Under the pieces are notes generated by a model. It had not been told where the DNA came from, ran no database searches, and saw only the letters and a list, made by a program, of their open reading frames with translations. A program made the translations under genes and the position numbers. From Cellulomonas alba (lineage in GTDB: Bacteria; Actinomycetota; Actinomycetes; Actinomycetales; Cellulomonadaceae), in assembly GCF_030362835.1 (NCBI RefSeq), contig NZ_JAUCGQ010000001.1:1467461-1531460 (forward strand): a stretch of DNA of 64,000 nucleotides, given 5' to 3'. Below, piece by piece: positions 44,380 through 52,994 of the stretch (the stretch's first letter is position 1; each line of letters starts with the position of its first letter).

Positions 44380-46525
44380 CGCCTCGGTGCACCCGATGTG
44401 GCTGCCCGACGAGGCGTTCCGCGCGCTCGGGGCGCGCCGCGTGCTGCTCGCCGCCGACGTCGCGGAGCCCGTCGTGGCGACCGTGCTCGACGAGCTCCGG
44501 CGCGCGTCTGCACGCTGGGGCGGCACGGTCGTGGTCGCTGATGGCAGCACCCCGGCGACCGGCCACGACGTCGTGCTGGCGGTCGCCTCGCACGCCGCGA
44601 CGCCCGGTTCCGGCAGTGCGCGCGAGGCGCACGCGTCGACCGCGCCGTACGCGCCCGTGCTGCGCGCTCTGCTCGGCGGCGCGCTGACGGTCGACGCCGG
44701 CGCGCCGCTGCAGGACGGGATGTTCGCCGTCGGCCGCCAGGACGGCGTCGCGGTCGTCGTCGCCGCGCCCGGCGCCGCGTTGCTCTACGGCATGCACGCG
44801 CTCGTCCGCCACGGCGAGCGCGCGTTCGAGGGACCCGACGAGCTGCTCTGGGACCTGCCCGTGCAGGACGTCCGCATGCTCGACCACTGGGACAACGTCG
44901 ACGTGCACGACGTCATGGGCCAGGTCGAGCGCGGCTACTCGGGCGGCTCGATCTTCTACGACGCCGGCCAGCTGCGTGACGACCTCTCTCGCGCGCGCGC
45001 CTACGCCCGACTGCTCGGCTCGGTCGGCATCAACGCCGTCGGCCTCAACAACGTCAACGTGCACCGCACCGAGGCGCGGCTGCTGACCGACCGGCTCGGC
45101 GACGTCGTGCGCCTCGCGGAGGTGTTCCGCCCGCACGGCATCCGCGTCTACCTGTCGGTGAGCTTCGCGGCGCCCATGACGATCGGGGGGCTGCCGTCGT
45201 CCGACCCGATCGACCCCGAGGTGCAGGCGTGGTGGGCGGCGCGCGCCGCGGACGTCTACGCGGCCGTCCCCGACTTCGGCGGGTTCGTCGTCAAGGCGGA
45301 CTCCGAGGGCCGGCCCGGGCCGTTCGCGTACGGTCGCGACCACGCCGACGGCGCGAACCTGCTGGCCCGTGCGCTGGCGCCCTACGGCGGCACCGTGTTC
45401 TGGCGTGCGTTCGTCTACGACCACACGCAGGACTGGCGCGACCGCTCGACCGACCGCGCCCGGGCCGCGTACGACCACTTCGCTCCGCTCGACGGCCGGT
45501 TCGACGACAACGTCGTGCTGCAGGTCAAGTACGGGCCGATGGACTTCCAGGTGCGCGAGCCGGTCTCGCCGGTGATCGCCGCGATGCCGCGCACGCGTCT
45601 CGCGGTCGAGCTGCAGGTCACGCAGGAGTACACGGGCCAGCAGCAGCACGCGGTGTGGCTCGGGCCGCAGTGGTCGGAGATCCTCGCGTTCGGCTTCCAC
45701 GGCGAGGGCTCGCGCACCGTGGCGGAGATCGCCGCCGGGCTCCCCGGCCGAGGCACCGACCCGCGGCCCTTCCCGGCCGCCGGGCTGGTCGCCGTGTCGA
45801 ACGTCGGCGACGACGAGTTCTGGACCGGTCACCCGCTCGCGCAGGCCAACCTCTACACGTTCGCGCGCCTCGCGTGGGACCCGTCCGCGGACGTCCGCGC
45901 GGTGCTCGACGAGTGGATCGGGCTGACGTTCCCCGGCCCCGAGCCGGGCGGCGGCACCGAGCCCGTCGTCCGCGAGACGCTGCACGCCGTGCTCGACGAG
46001 TCGTGGCGCACGTACGAGGCGTACACGTCGCCGCTCGGCGTCGGCTTCATGGTCCGGCCGGGCCACCACTACGGGCCGGACGTCGACGGGTACGAGTACA
46101 CGCCGTGGGGCACGTACCACTTCGCGGACCGCGACGGCATCGGGGTCGACCGCACGCGCGCCACCGGCACGGGGTACACGAGCCAGTACCCCGCGCCGTG
46201 GCGTGACGTCTACGAGGACCTCGCGACCGTGCCCGACGAGCTGCTGCTGTTCTTCCACCATGTGCCGTACGGCCATGTGCTGCGCGACGGCACCACCGTG
46301 ATCCAGCACGTGTACGACACGCACTTCGCGGGTGCTGCGCGCACCGAGGAGCTCGCCAAGGCGTGGACCGACGTCGAGGGGCGCGTGCCCGACGCGCTGT
46401 TCGCACGCGTCGCCGAGCGCCTCGCCGAGCAGGTCCGCAGCGCGCACGAGTGGCGCGACCAGCTCACCACCTACTTCCGGCGCAAGTCTGGTGTGCCGGA
46501 TGCGCGGGGCCGGACGATCTACTGA
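44369..46525 (+). CDS. aguA: GH67 alpha-glucuronidase
   Basis: A 718-aa xylan alpha-1,2-glucuronidase removing (4-O-methyl-)glucuronic acid from the non-reducing end of xylo-oligosaccharides. GH67 motifs are clear: [14 protein letters not shown] with the acid Glu, [14 protein letters not shown] and [16 protein letters not shown] with the basic pair, and [19 protein letters not shown]. No signal peptide, so it is cytoplasmic and needs oligomer import. ATG 44369 overlaps the end of manD by 11 nt. Length is normal for the family. Confidence 0.95.
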   Translation: MTGDASVHPMWLPDEAFRALGARRVLLAADVAEPVVATVLDELRRASARWGGTVVVADGSTPATGHDVVLAVASHAATPGSGSAREAHASTAPYAPVLRALLGGALTVDAGAPLQDGMFAVGRQDGVAVVVAAPGAALLYGMHALVRHGERAFEGPDELLWDLPVQDVRMLDHWDNVDVHDVMGQVERGYSGGSIFYDAGQLRDDLSRARAYARLLGSVGINAVGLNNVNVHRTEARLLTDRLGDVVRLAEVFRPHGIRVYLSVSFAAPMTIGGLPSSDPIDPEVQAWWAARAADVYAAVPDFGGFVVKADSEGRPGPFAYGRDHADGANLLARALAPYGGTVFWRAFVYDHTQDWRDRSTDRARAAYDHFAPLDGRFDDNVVLQVKYGPMDFQVREPVSPVIAAMPRTRLAVELQVTQEYTGQQQHAVWLGPQWSEILAFGFHGEGSRTVAEIAAGLPGRGTDPRPFPAAGLVAVSNVGDDEFWTGHPLAQANLYTFARLAWDPSADVRAVLDEWIGLTFPGPEPGGGTEPVVRETLHAVLDESWRTYEAYTSPLGVGFMVRPGHHYGPDVDGYEYTPWGTYHFADRDGIGVDRTRATGTGYTSQYPAPWRDVYEDLATVPDELLLFFHHVPYGHVLRDGTTVIQHVYDTHFAGAARTEELAKAWTDVEGRVPDALFARVAERLAEQVRSAHEWRDQLTTYFRRKSGVPDARGRTIY

Positions 46526-46553
46526 CCACAGATCGCCCGACGACCCGGCCTGC

Positions 46554-46603
46554 CGCGACGCCCGCCGCCTCCGTCCACCTCTCCGGGGACGGCGGGCGTC
46601 GCG
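46554..46603 (+). terminator. hairpin after aguA
   Basis: Perfect 13-bp arms CGCGACGCCCGCC and its complement, 28 bp after the aguA stop, separate the manD-aguA operon from the esterase gene, which has its own operator. Confidence 0.65.
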
Positions 46604-46649
46604 TCGGCCGCCGGGGCCTGGCGCGGCGATGCGCCCACCCCGGACGGAT

Positions 46650-46663
46650 GGCTAACGGTTGCC
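46650..46663. promoter_or_regulatory. LacI-type operator upstream of acetyl esterase
   Basis: GGCTA-ACGG-TTGCC matches the manD operator at 12 of 14 positions. A further TTGCC half-site lies at 46671-46675, and -10 TAGGGT at 46677-46682. The operator covers the -35 region of this promoter. Confidence 0.75.
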
Positions 46664-46785
46664 ACGTGCCTTGCCATAGGGTGCGGGTGAAGCGCACTCC
46701 GCGTCCCACATCGTCGTCGAAGCTCGCGAGCTCAGGTCACGACGCCCACCGGCGTCGCCGTCGCCGCGACCCAGGAGCATCTGCC

Positions 46786-47772
46786 GTGGCGTTGTTCGAC
46801 CTCCCCCTCGACCAGCTCGAGCGCTATGCGCCCGACGTCGCCGAGCCCGCGGACCTCGACGCGTTCTGGGCGGAGACCCTCGACGAAGCGCGCACCCACA
46901 CGCCCGTCGAGCGGCTCGAGCCCGTGAGCACGGGGCTCGCGCTCGTCGAGACGTGGGACCTGACGTTCCGCGGCTTCGACGGCCAGCCCGTCCGTGGCTG
47001 GTTCTCCCGGCCGCGCGGGACGGCCGGGACCGCGCTCCCCGTCGTGGTCGAGCTCGTCGGGTACGGCCGCGGCCGGGGACTGCCGCACGAGCGCCTGCTC
47101 TGGACCGCCGCGGGGTACGCGCACCTGCTGGTCGACTCGCGCGGCCAGGGCGCCCAGCACGGCAACGGCGGCGACACGGCCGACCCGGTCGGCGCCGGGC
47201 CCGCGGCACCGGGCTTCGTGACGCGCGGCATCCTCGACCCGCACACCTCCTACTACCGGCGCCTCGCGACCGACGCGGTGCGCGCCGTCGACGCCGTCCG
47301 CGCGCTCGACGACGTCGACCCCGACGGCGTCGTGACGACCGGCAACAGCCAGGGCGGCGGCATGGCGCTCGTCGTCGCGGGCCTCGTGCCCGACCTCGCG
47401 GCGACCATGCCGCACGTGCCGTTCCTGTGCCACGTCGAACGCGCTCTCGCGATCACCGACGCGCACCCGTACGGCGAGATCGTGCAGTTCCTGTCGGTGC
47501 ACCGCGACGCGGCCGACGCCGTGCGACGCACGCTCTCCTACCTCGACGGCGTGGTGCTCGCGCGACGCGCGCACGCGCCCGCCCTGTTCGGCGTCGGGCT
47601 GCGCGACACGGTGTGCCCGCCGTCCACGGTCTTCGCGGCCTACAACCAGTACGCCGGCCCGCGCGCGATCGAGGTGTACCCGTTCAACCACCACGAGGGC
47701 GGCGACGCGTTCCACTCGCGCCGCCAGCTCGAGTGGCTCGCCGGGGTGGTCCCGACACCGCTGGCGGGCTGA
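46786..47772 (+). CDS. acetylxylan esterase / cephalosporin-C deacetylase family (AXE1)
   Basis: A 328-aa CE7 alpha/beta hydrolase that removes acetyl groups from xylo-oligosaccharides. It has VETWDLTFRGFDGQPVRGWF, LVDSRGQGAQHG (RGQ oxyanion motif), GNSQGGGMALV with the nucleophile Ser, GLRDTVCPPST with the Asp and NHHEGG with the His. GTG 46786 lies behind AGGAG (spacer 9). No signal peptide, so intracellular. Transcribed from its own LacI-operator promoter. Confidence 0.92.
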   Translation: MALFDLPLDQLERYAPDVAEPADLDAFWAETLDEARTHTPVERLEPVSTGLALVETWDLTFRGFDGQPVRGWFSRPRGTAGTALPVVVELVGYGRGRGLPHERLLWTAAGYAHLLVDSRGQGAQHGNGGDTADPVGAGPAAPGFVTRGILDPHTSYYRRLATDAVRAVDAVRALDDVDPDGVVTTGNSQGGGMALVVAGLVPDLAATMPHVPFLCHVERALAITDAHPYGEIVQFLSVHRDAADAVRRTLSYLDGVVLARRAHAPALFGVGLRDTVCPPSTVFAAYNQYAGPRAIEVYPFNHHEGGDAFHSRRQLEWLAGVVPTPLAG

Positions 47773-47793
47773 CGCGGGTGCCGGCGGCAGGCA

Positions 47794-48900
47794 TCAGCGG
47801 TCGACGCGCGCGCCGCCGCCCGTGGCGAGCCTGAGCACCTCGGCCCTCGTCGCCATGCTCGTGTCGCCGGGAGTCGTCATGGCGAGCGCGCCGTGCGCCG
47901 CGCCGTACTCGACCGCGGTCGCCAGGCTCGCGCCCTCCAGCAGGCCGTACACCAGCCCCGACGCGAACGAGTCGCCGCCGCCCACGCGGTCGAGGATCTC
48001 GAGTGCCGGGCGCTCGGTCGCGCGCACGACGCCCGTCGCGGGCGACCACGCGATCGCGCCCCAGCCGTTGACGGTCGCCGAGCGCACCGACCGCAGCGTC
48101 GTCGCGATGACGCGCAGGTCCGGGTACGCGTCCGCGACGCGCTCGATCATCGCCGCGAACGCGCCCGCGTCGAGTGCCGTTAGGTCCGCGTCGACGCCCT
48201 CGACCGCGAAGCCGAGCGCGGCCGTGAAGTCCTCCTCGTTGCCGAGCACGACGTCGACGTGCGGTGCGATCGCCCTGTTCACCTCCTGCGCGCGCGACCG
48301 CCCGCCGACGGCCTGCCACAGCGACGGCCGGTAGTTGAGGTCGTACGAGACGACGGTGCCGTGGCGCCGTGCGGCGCGGACCGCCTCCAGCGTCGTCGCG
48401 GCCGCCGTGTCCGAGAGCGCGGCGTAGATGCCGCCCGTGTGGAACCAGCGGACACCGACCTCGCCGAACAGGCGGTCCCAGTCGACGTCCGCGAGCTGCG
48501 ACGCCGCGGAGTGGCCGCGGTCCGACACGCCGACCGCGCCCCGCACGCCGAACCCGCGCTCGGTGAAGTTCAGCCCGTTGCGGACCGCGCGGCCGACGCC
48601 GTCGTACGCGAGCCACCGGACGTACGACGTGTCCACGCCGCCGGCGAGCACGAGACCCTCGATCAGGTGTCCGACCTCGTTGTCCGCGAGCGCGGTCACG
48701 ACCGCGGTGCGCAGCCCGAACGTCCGGGCGAGGCCGCGCGTCACGTTGTACTCGCCGCCGCCCTCCCACGCTGCGAACGAGCGCGCGGTCCGGATGCGAC
48801 CCTCGCCCGGATCGAGCCGGAGCATCACCTCGCCGAGGCTCACCGCGTCGTAGCGGCATGCGTCCGCGGGGCGGAGCGGCAGCGTCGGGTCGTCGGTCAT
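47794..48900 (-). CDS. kdgK: 2-dehydro-3-deoxygluconate kinase KdgK
   Basis: A 368-aa PfkB-family sugar kinase phosphorylating KDG to KDPG. SLGEVMLRLDPGEG opens the fold, EGGGEYNVTRGLA is the substrate motif, and EILDRVGGGDSFASGLVYG the anion-hole/catalytic Asp motif. ATG 48900 has GAAGGAG upstream. It is the last gene of the minus-strand unit uxaC - aldolase - kdgK, with a 92-bp gap before it; no operator is seen in that gap. It converges with the esterase gene. Confidence 0.92.
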   Translation of the reverse strand: MTDDPTLPLRPADACRYDAVSLGEVMLRLDPGEGRIRTARSFAAWEGGGEYNVTRGLARTFGLRTAVVTALADNEVGHLIEGLVLAGGVDTSYVRWLAYDGVGRAVRNGLNFTERGFGVRGAVGVSDRGHSAASQLADVDWDRLFGEVGVRWFHTGGIYAALSDTAAATTLEAVRAARRHGTVVSYDLNYRPSLWQAVGGRSRAQEVNRAIAPHVDVVLGNEEDFTAALGFAVEGVDADLTALDAGAFAAMIERVADAYPDLRVIATTLRSVRSATVNGWGAIAWSPATGVVRATERPALEILDRVGGGDSFASGLVYGLLEGASLATAVEYGAAHGALAMTTPGDTSMATRAEVLRLATGGGARVDR

Positions 48901-48992
48901 CGTCGTCTCCTTCGGCGGCGGTCCGGCCGGCGACGGCCGGCGACGGGCTCCGCGGTGCTGCGGCTGCCGGAGCGGCCGAGCACGGCGGACGG

Positions 48993-49664
48993 TCAGACGG
49001 GCGGGGTGCGAGGGCGGACCGCGTCGGCGGCGGCGACCGCGTCGCGCGTCAGGGTCGCGATACCGGCGACGTCGCGCGCCCGGACGCGGTCGCGCGGCAC
49101 CATCCACGATCCCGCGACGGCCGCGACGCACGCGAGGGCCAGGTAGTCGGGGAGCTCGCGCGGACCGATGCCGCCGGTCGGCACGAAGCGCACCCCGGCG
49201 AACACCGACGCGAGCGCGGCGACCGCCGGCGCCCCGCCCGAGGTGCCAGCGGGGAAGAACTTCACCAGCCCGACGCCGAGCTCGAGGGCACGCATCACCT
49301 CGGTGGGCGTCACTCCGCCGGGCACGACGGGCACGCCGTGCTCCCCGCACCGCTCGATGACGGCCGCGCTCGTGCCGGGCGAGACGACGAATGCCGCACC
49401 CGCCGCGACGGCCTGGTCGACCTGCGCGGGCGTCAGCACGGTGCCCGCTCCGACCAGCAGGTCGCCCCGGTCGGCAAGGCGCGCGATCGCGGTCCGCGCC
49501 GCCGGGGTCCGGAACGTCACCTCGGCAACCGGCAGCCCGCCCGCGACGAGCGCGTCACCCAGCGCGGGTGCGTCCGCCGCGTCGTCGAGCACGACGACGG
49601 GCACGAGCCGGTGGTGCACGAGCGCCTCGACCGCGCCGGCCGGCGGCGCCGGGTGCGGCGTCAC
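48993..49664 (-). CDS. eda: KDPG aldolase
   Basis: A 223-aa class I aldolase splitting KDPG into pyruvate and glyceraldehyde-3-phosphate. It shows VPVVVLDDAA, PVAEVTFRTPAA with the catalytic Glu, GAGTVLTPAQVDQA, VGLVKFFPAGTSGG with the Schiff-base Lys and FVPTGGI. GTG 49664 overlaps the uxaC stop (GTGA), so translation is coupled. Confidence 0.94.
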   Translation of the reverse strand: MTPHPAPPAGAVEALVHHRLVPVVVLDDAADAPALGDALVAGGLPVAEVTFRTPAARTAIARLADRGDLLVGAGTVLTPAQVDQAVAAGAAFVVSPGTSAAVIERCGEHGVPVVPGGVTPTEVMRALELGVGLVKFFPAGTSGGAPAVAALASVFAGVRFVPTGGIGPRELPDYLALACVAAVAGSWMVPRDRVRARDVAGIATLTRDAVAAADAVRPRTPPV

Positions 49665-51163
49665 GCGTGCTCCCGGCCCCGGGAGACGGGCTCGGGGACC
49701 GTGGCGCCCGGACCGGTTGCCGAGCCGGCCCGGCGCGCGTAGGCCTCGCGCGGGAAGCGGTACGCGAGGTCGACCGCGGTGTCGAGCGCCTCGTCGAGGT
49801 CGAGCCGGTGCTCGACGACCAGCCGCGCGAGGTAGCCCGCGTCCACGCGCCGCGCCAGGTCGTGGCGCGCCGGGATCGAGCAGAACGCGCGCGTGTCGTC
49901 GACGAAGCCGGTCGTGTTGGCGAACCCTGCGGTGTCCGTGACGGCCTCGCGGTAGCGGCGCAGGCCGTCGGGCGTGTCGAGGAACCACCACGGTGCCCCG
50001 AGCCGCAGCGCGGGGTAGACGCCCGCGAGGGGCGCGAGCTCGCGGCTGTACGTGTCCTCGTCGACCGTGAAGGCGACCATCCGGAAGCCCGGGTGGTGGC
50101 CGAACGCCTCGAGCACGGGGCGCAGCGCGCGAGTGAACTCCGCCGCGACCGGGATGTCGTAGCCGAGGTCCGGGCCGAGCACCGCTGCGGCGGTCCGGTC
50201 GTGGTCGCGGAGCACGCCGGGGTGCAGCTGCATGACGAGCCCGTCCTCGCTCGACATCCGGGCCATCTGGAACAGCATGTGCGCCTCGAACGCGCGCGCG
50301 TCGGCAGCGTCGACAGGCGGTCCGCCCGCGGCGGCGCGCAGGGCGCTGGTGACGAGGCGCTCGGCGCTCGCGTCGTCCATCGGCGTCGTGTCGGCGCCGA
50401 GGTGGCCGTGGTCGGTGGCGCGCGCGCCGCGCTCGAGGAAGGCCGCGCGCCGCTGCTCGAGCGCCGCGACGAACCCGCGGTAGCTCGTCACGGGCACGCC
50501 CGAGCGCTCCTCGAGCAGCGCGACGTCGCCCGACCACCCGGGCCGGTCGATGCGCAGCAGGGCGTCGGGCCGGAACGTCGGCACGATGCGGTCGCGGTAG
50601 CCGCGCGCGGCGAGGGCCGCGTGGTCGTCGAGCGTCGCCGTCGCGTGGTCGGTGGTCGCGAGGATCTCGATGCCGAACCGGTCGAACAGCGCGAGCGGCC
50701 GGTGGTCGGGCCGGTCGAGCGCCTCGGCGATCCGGTCGTACACGGCGTCGGCGGTCTCGGCCGACGGGCGGACGTCGACGCCGAACACCTCGACGAGCAC
50801 GTGCTCGAGCCAGTAGCGCGTCGGCGTGCCGCGGAACAGGTGCCAGTGCGACGCGAACGTGCGCCAGACGGCGCGCGGATCCGTCTCGACCGGGCCGCCG
50901 TCGAGCCGCGGGACGCCGAGCGCGGCGTGCGGCACACCCTGCGAGACGAGCATCCGCACGAGGTAGTGGTCGGGGACGACGAGCAGGCGGGCGGGGTCGC
51001 TGAAGGGCTCGTCCCGCTCGAGCACGTCGACGTCGACGTGGCCGTGCATCGACACGATCGGCAGGTCGAGGGTCGCCGCGAGGATCTCGCGCGCCACCGC
51101 GCGGGTGCCCGGGTCGGCCGGCAGCGCGCGGTCGGGGTGGAGCGTCAGCGCGGGAGGCGTCAC
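49661..51163 (-). CDS. uxaC: glucuronate isomerase UxaC
   Basis: A 500-aa uronate isomerase (amidohydrolase superfamily) turning D-glucuronate into D-fructuronate. It has PIVSMHGHVDVD (HxH metal motif), VPDHYLVRMLVSQGV, FGIEILATTDHATATLDDHA, EAHMLFQMARMSSEDGLVMQLH and FCSIPARHDLARRVDAGYLARLV. GTG 51163 has GGAAGGA upstream. First gene of the minus-strand uronate operon, diverging from the reductase across the third LacI operator. Confidence 0.94.
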   Translation of the reverse strand: MTPPALTLHPDRALPADPGTRAVAREILAATLDLPIVSMHGHVDVDVLERDEPFSDPARLLVVPDHYLVRMLVSQGVPHAALGVPRLDGGPVETDPRAVWRTFASHWHLFRGTPTRYWLEHVLVEVFGVDVRPSAETADAVYDRIAEALDRPDHRPLALFDRFGIEILATTDHATATLDDHAALAARGYRDRIVPTFRPDALLRIDRPGWSGDVALLEERSGVPVTSYRGFVAALEQRRAAFLERGARATDHGHLGADTTPMDDASAERLVTSALRAAAGGPPVDAADARAFEAHMLFQMARMSSEDGLVMQLHPGVLRDHDRTAAAVLGPDLGYDIPVAAEFTRALRPVLEAFGHHPGFRMVAFTVDEDTYSRELAPLAGVYPALRLGAPWWFLDTPDGLRRYREAVTDTAGFANTTGFVDDTRAFCSIPARHDLARRVDAGYLARLVVEHRLDLDEALDTAVDLAYRFPREAYARRAGSATGPGATVPEPVSRGREHA

Positions 51164-51259
51164 GGCCGTCCTTCCTGGGGGACGACCGCGGTCGCCGTCG
51201 ACCGCAGACGCCCCGGCACGAGCATCAGGCCACCACTCTCACACCGTGCCCGCTCGTCT

Positions 51260-51273
51260 GGCAAGCGATTGCC
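51260..51273. promoter_or_regulatory. LacI-type operator between uxaC and uxuB-like gene
   Basis: GGCAA-GCGA-TTGCC, a near-copy of the manD operator, with an additional TTGCC at 51280-51284. On the plus strand TTGCCA (51280-51285), 17 bp and CGAGAT (51303-51308) form a promoter that would start at the reductase GTG. One site can thus control both divergent transcripts. Confidence 0.78.
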
Positions 51274-51315
51274 GTCCGTTTGCCACCTCCCGTCGCCCCG
51301 TGCGAGATTCCTCGG

Positions 51316-52881
51316 GTGAGCGCTCCGCCGGACGCACGTCGCCGCGAGCCGGCGCGCCTGTCCGCCGCGCGCCTCGGCGCGATCCGCGCGGGCGTCGGCG
51401 CGCCGCCGTTCGACCCGCGCGCGCTGCGCACGGGCGTCGTCCACCTGGGCATCGGCGCGTTCCACCGCGCCCACCAGGCCGTGCTGACGCAGGACGCGAT
51501 GGCCGCGTCCGGCGACGACCGGTGGGGCGTGCTCGGCGTGACGCAGCGGTCCCGCGGCGTCGTGGACCAGCTCGTGCCGCAGGACGGGCTGTATGGCCTG
51601 CTGACGAAGGGCGCGCGGGCGTCGTCGCTCCGGGTGGTCGGCGTGCACACCGGCGTCGCGTACCCGGGCGACGAGACCGGGCGCGTCGTGGCCTCCATCG
51701 CCGCGCCGGCCACGCACGTCGTCACGCTCACGGTGACGGAGAAGGGGTACCGGATCGCACCCGACGGCGGGCTCGACGTCTCGGACCCCGACGTGGCCGC
51801 GGACCTTGCGGCGCTCGACGCGGGGGCCCGGACGGCGACCGGACTCCCGAGCACGACGCCGACACGGCCGACGCCACGGCTCGTCCCCGGCCCCGACGGC
51901 CCGCCGGCGCGCACCGCCGTCGGCCTGCTGCTCCGCGGCCTCGCGGCACGCCGCCGCGCCGACGCGGGGCCGCTGACGGTCGTCAGCTGCGACAACCTCG
52001 CCGGCAACGGCCCCGTGCTCGCGGCCCTCGTCGCCCAGGCGCTCGAGCACGCGCGCGACGACGACCTGCGCGCCTGGGTGGACACCTCGGTGCGGTTCCC
52101 GGCGACGATGGTCGACCGGATCGTGCCCGCGACGACCCCGGCGCACCACACCGAGGCGGAGGCCCTGCTCGGCCTGCGCGACGCGGGGCTCGTGGTGGCC
52201 GAGCCGTTCACGCAGTGGGTCGTCGAGGACGCGTTCGCCGGCCCGCGGCCACCGTGGGAGCTCGCCGGCGCGACGCTCGTCGCCGACGTGGCGCCGTTCG
52301 AGCGGGCGAAGCTGCGGATCCTCAACGCCGTGCACTCGACGCTCGCGTACCGGGGCGCGCTGCGCGGTCTGCCGACCATCGCCGACGCCGTCGCGGACCC
52401 GGACCTGCTCGCCGCGGCGCGCGCGCTGGTCGACGAGGACGTGCTGCCGACCCTTGACCCGCCGCCCGGCGTGGACCTGCGCGCCTACCGTGACCAGGTG
52501 CTCGACCGCATGGCCAACCCGGCGACGGGGCACACCACGAGGCAGGTCGCGTCCGACGGCTCGGCCAAGCTGCCGCAGCGGCTCCTCGGCACGGTGCGCG
52601 ACCGTCTCGCTGCCGGCGCCGTGCCCCACGCCGCGGCCGCCACGCTCGCCGCGTGGATCGCGTACGTGCGCACGGTCGCGTGCGACGGCCTCGTGCTCGA
52701 CGGCCGCGCCGTGACGCTCGACGACCCGCGCGCCGACGCGCTCGCCGCCGCAGCCGCGGGACCCGTCGACGGCCTCGCCGACCGGTTCCTCGCGCTGACC
52801 GACGTCGTCGGTGACCTGGGCGAGTCGCACGAGCTGCGCGACGCGGTCGGCGCGGCTCTGCGCGACCTCGGCGTGCGCTGA
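51316..52881 (+). CDS. uxuB: fructuronate reductase, mannitol-dehydrogenase family (UxuB-like)
   Basis: A 521-aa polyol-dehydrogenase-type oxidoreductase expected to reduce D-fructuronate to D-mannonate with NADH. GVVHLGIGAFHRAHQAV is the cofactor motif. TVTEKGYRI, VSCDNLAGNGPV, FPATMVDRIVPATT and FERAKLRILNAVHSTLAY are family motifs, the last with the catalytic Lys. The fructuronate assignment over mannitol or altronate comes from the neighbourhood. GTG 51316 fits a leaderless start behind CGAGAT. Confidence 0.9.
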   Translation: MSAPPDARRREPARLSAARLGAIRAGVGAPPFDPRALRTGVVHLGIGAFHRAHQAVLTQDAMAASGDDRWGVLGVTQRSRGVVDQLVPQDGLYGLLTKGARASSLRVVGVHTGVAYPGDETGRVVASIAAPATHVVTLTVTEKGYRIAPDGGLDVSDPDVAADLAALDAGARTATGLPSTTPTRPTPRLVPGPDGPPARTAVGLLLRGLAARRRADAGPLTVVSCDNLAGNGPVLAALVAQALEHARDDDLRAWVDTSVRFPATMVDRIVPATTPAHHTEAEALLGLRDAGLVVAEPFTQWVVEDAFAGPRPPWELAGATLVADVAPFERAKLRILNAVHSTLAYRGALRGLPTIADAVADPDLLAAARALVDEDVLPTLDPPPGVDLRAYRDQVLDRMANPATGHTTRQVASDGSAKLPQRLLGTVRDRLAAGAVPHAAAATLAAWIAYVRTVACDGLVLDGRAVTLDDPRADALAAAAAGPVDGLADRFLALTDVVGDLGESHELRDAVGAALRDLGVR

Positions 52882-52994
52882 CCTCTCCGCGCCGGTCGCG
52901 CACCCGTTCCCCACCACCCTCGTATCCGGGCCGCATCGGGTCGATCCTTCAGTGGTGGGCGCCGCCGCCGCGGCGACGCCGCAAGGAGGCAGCC

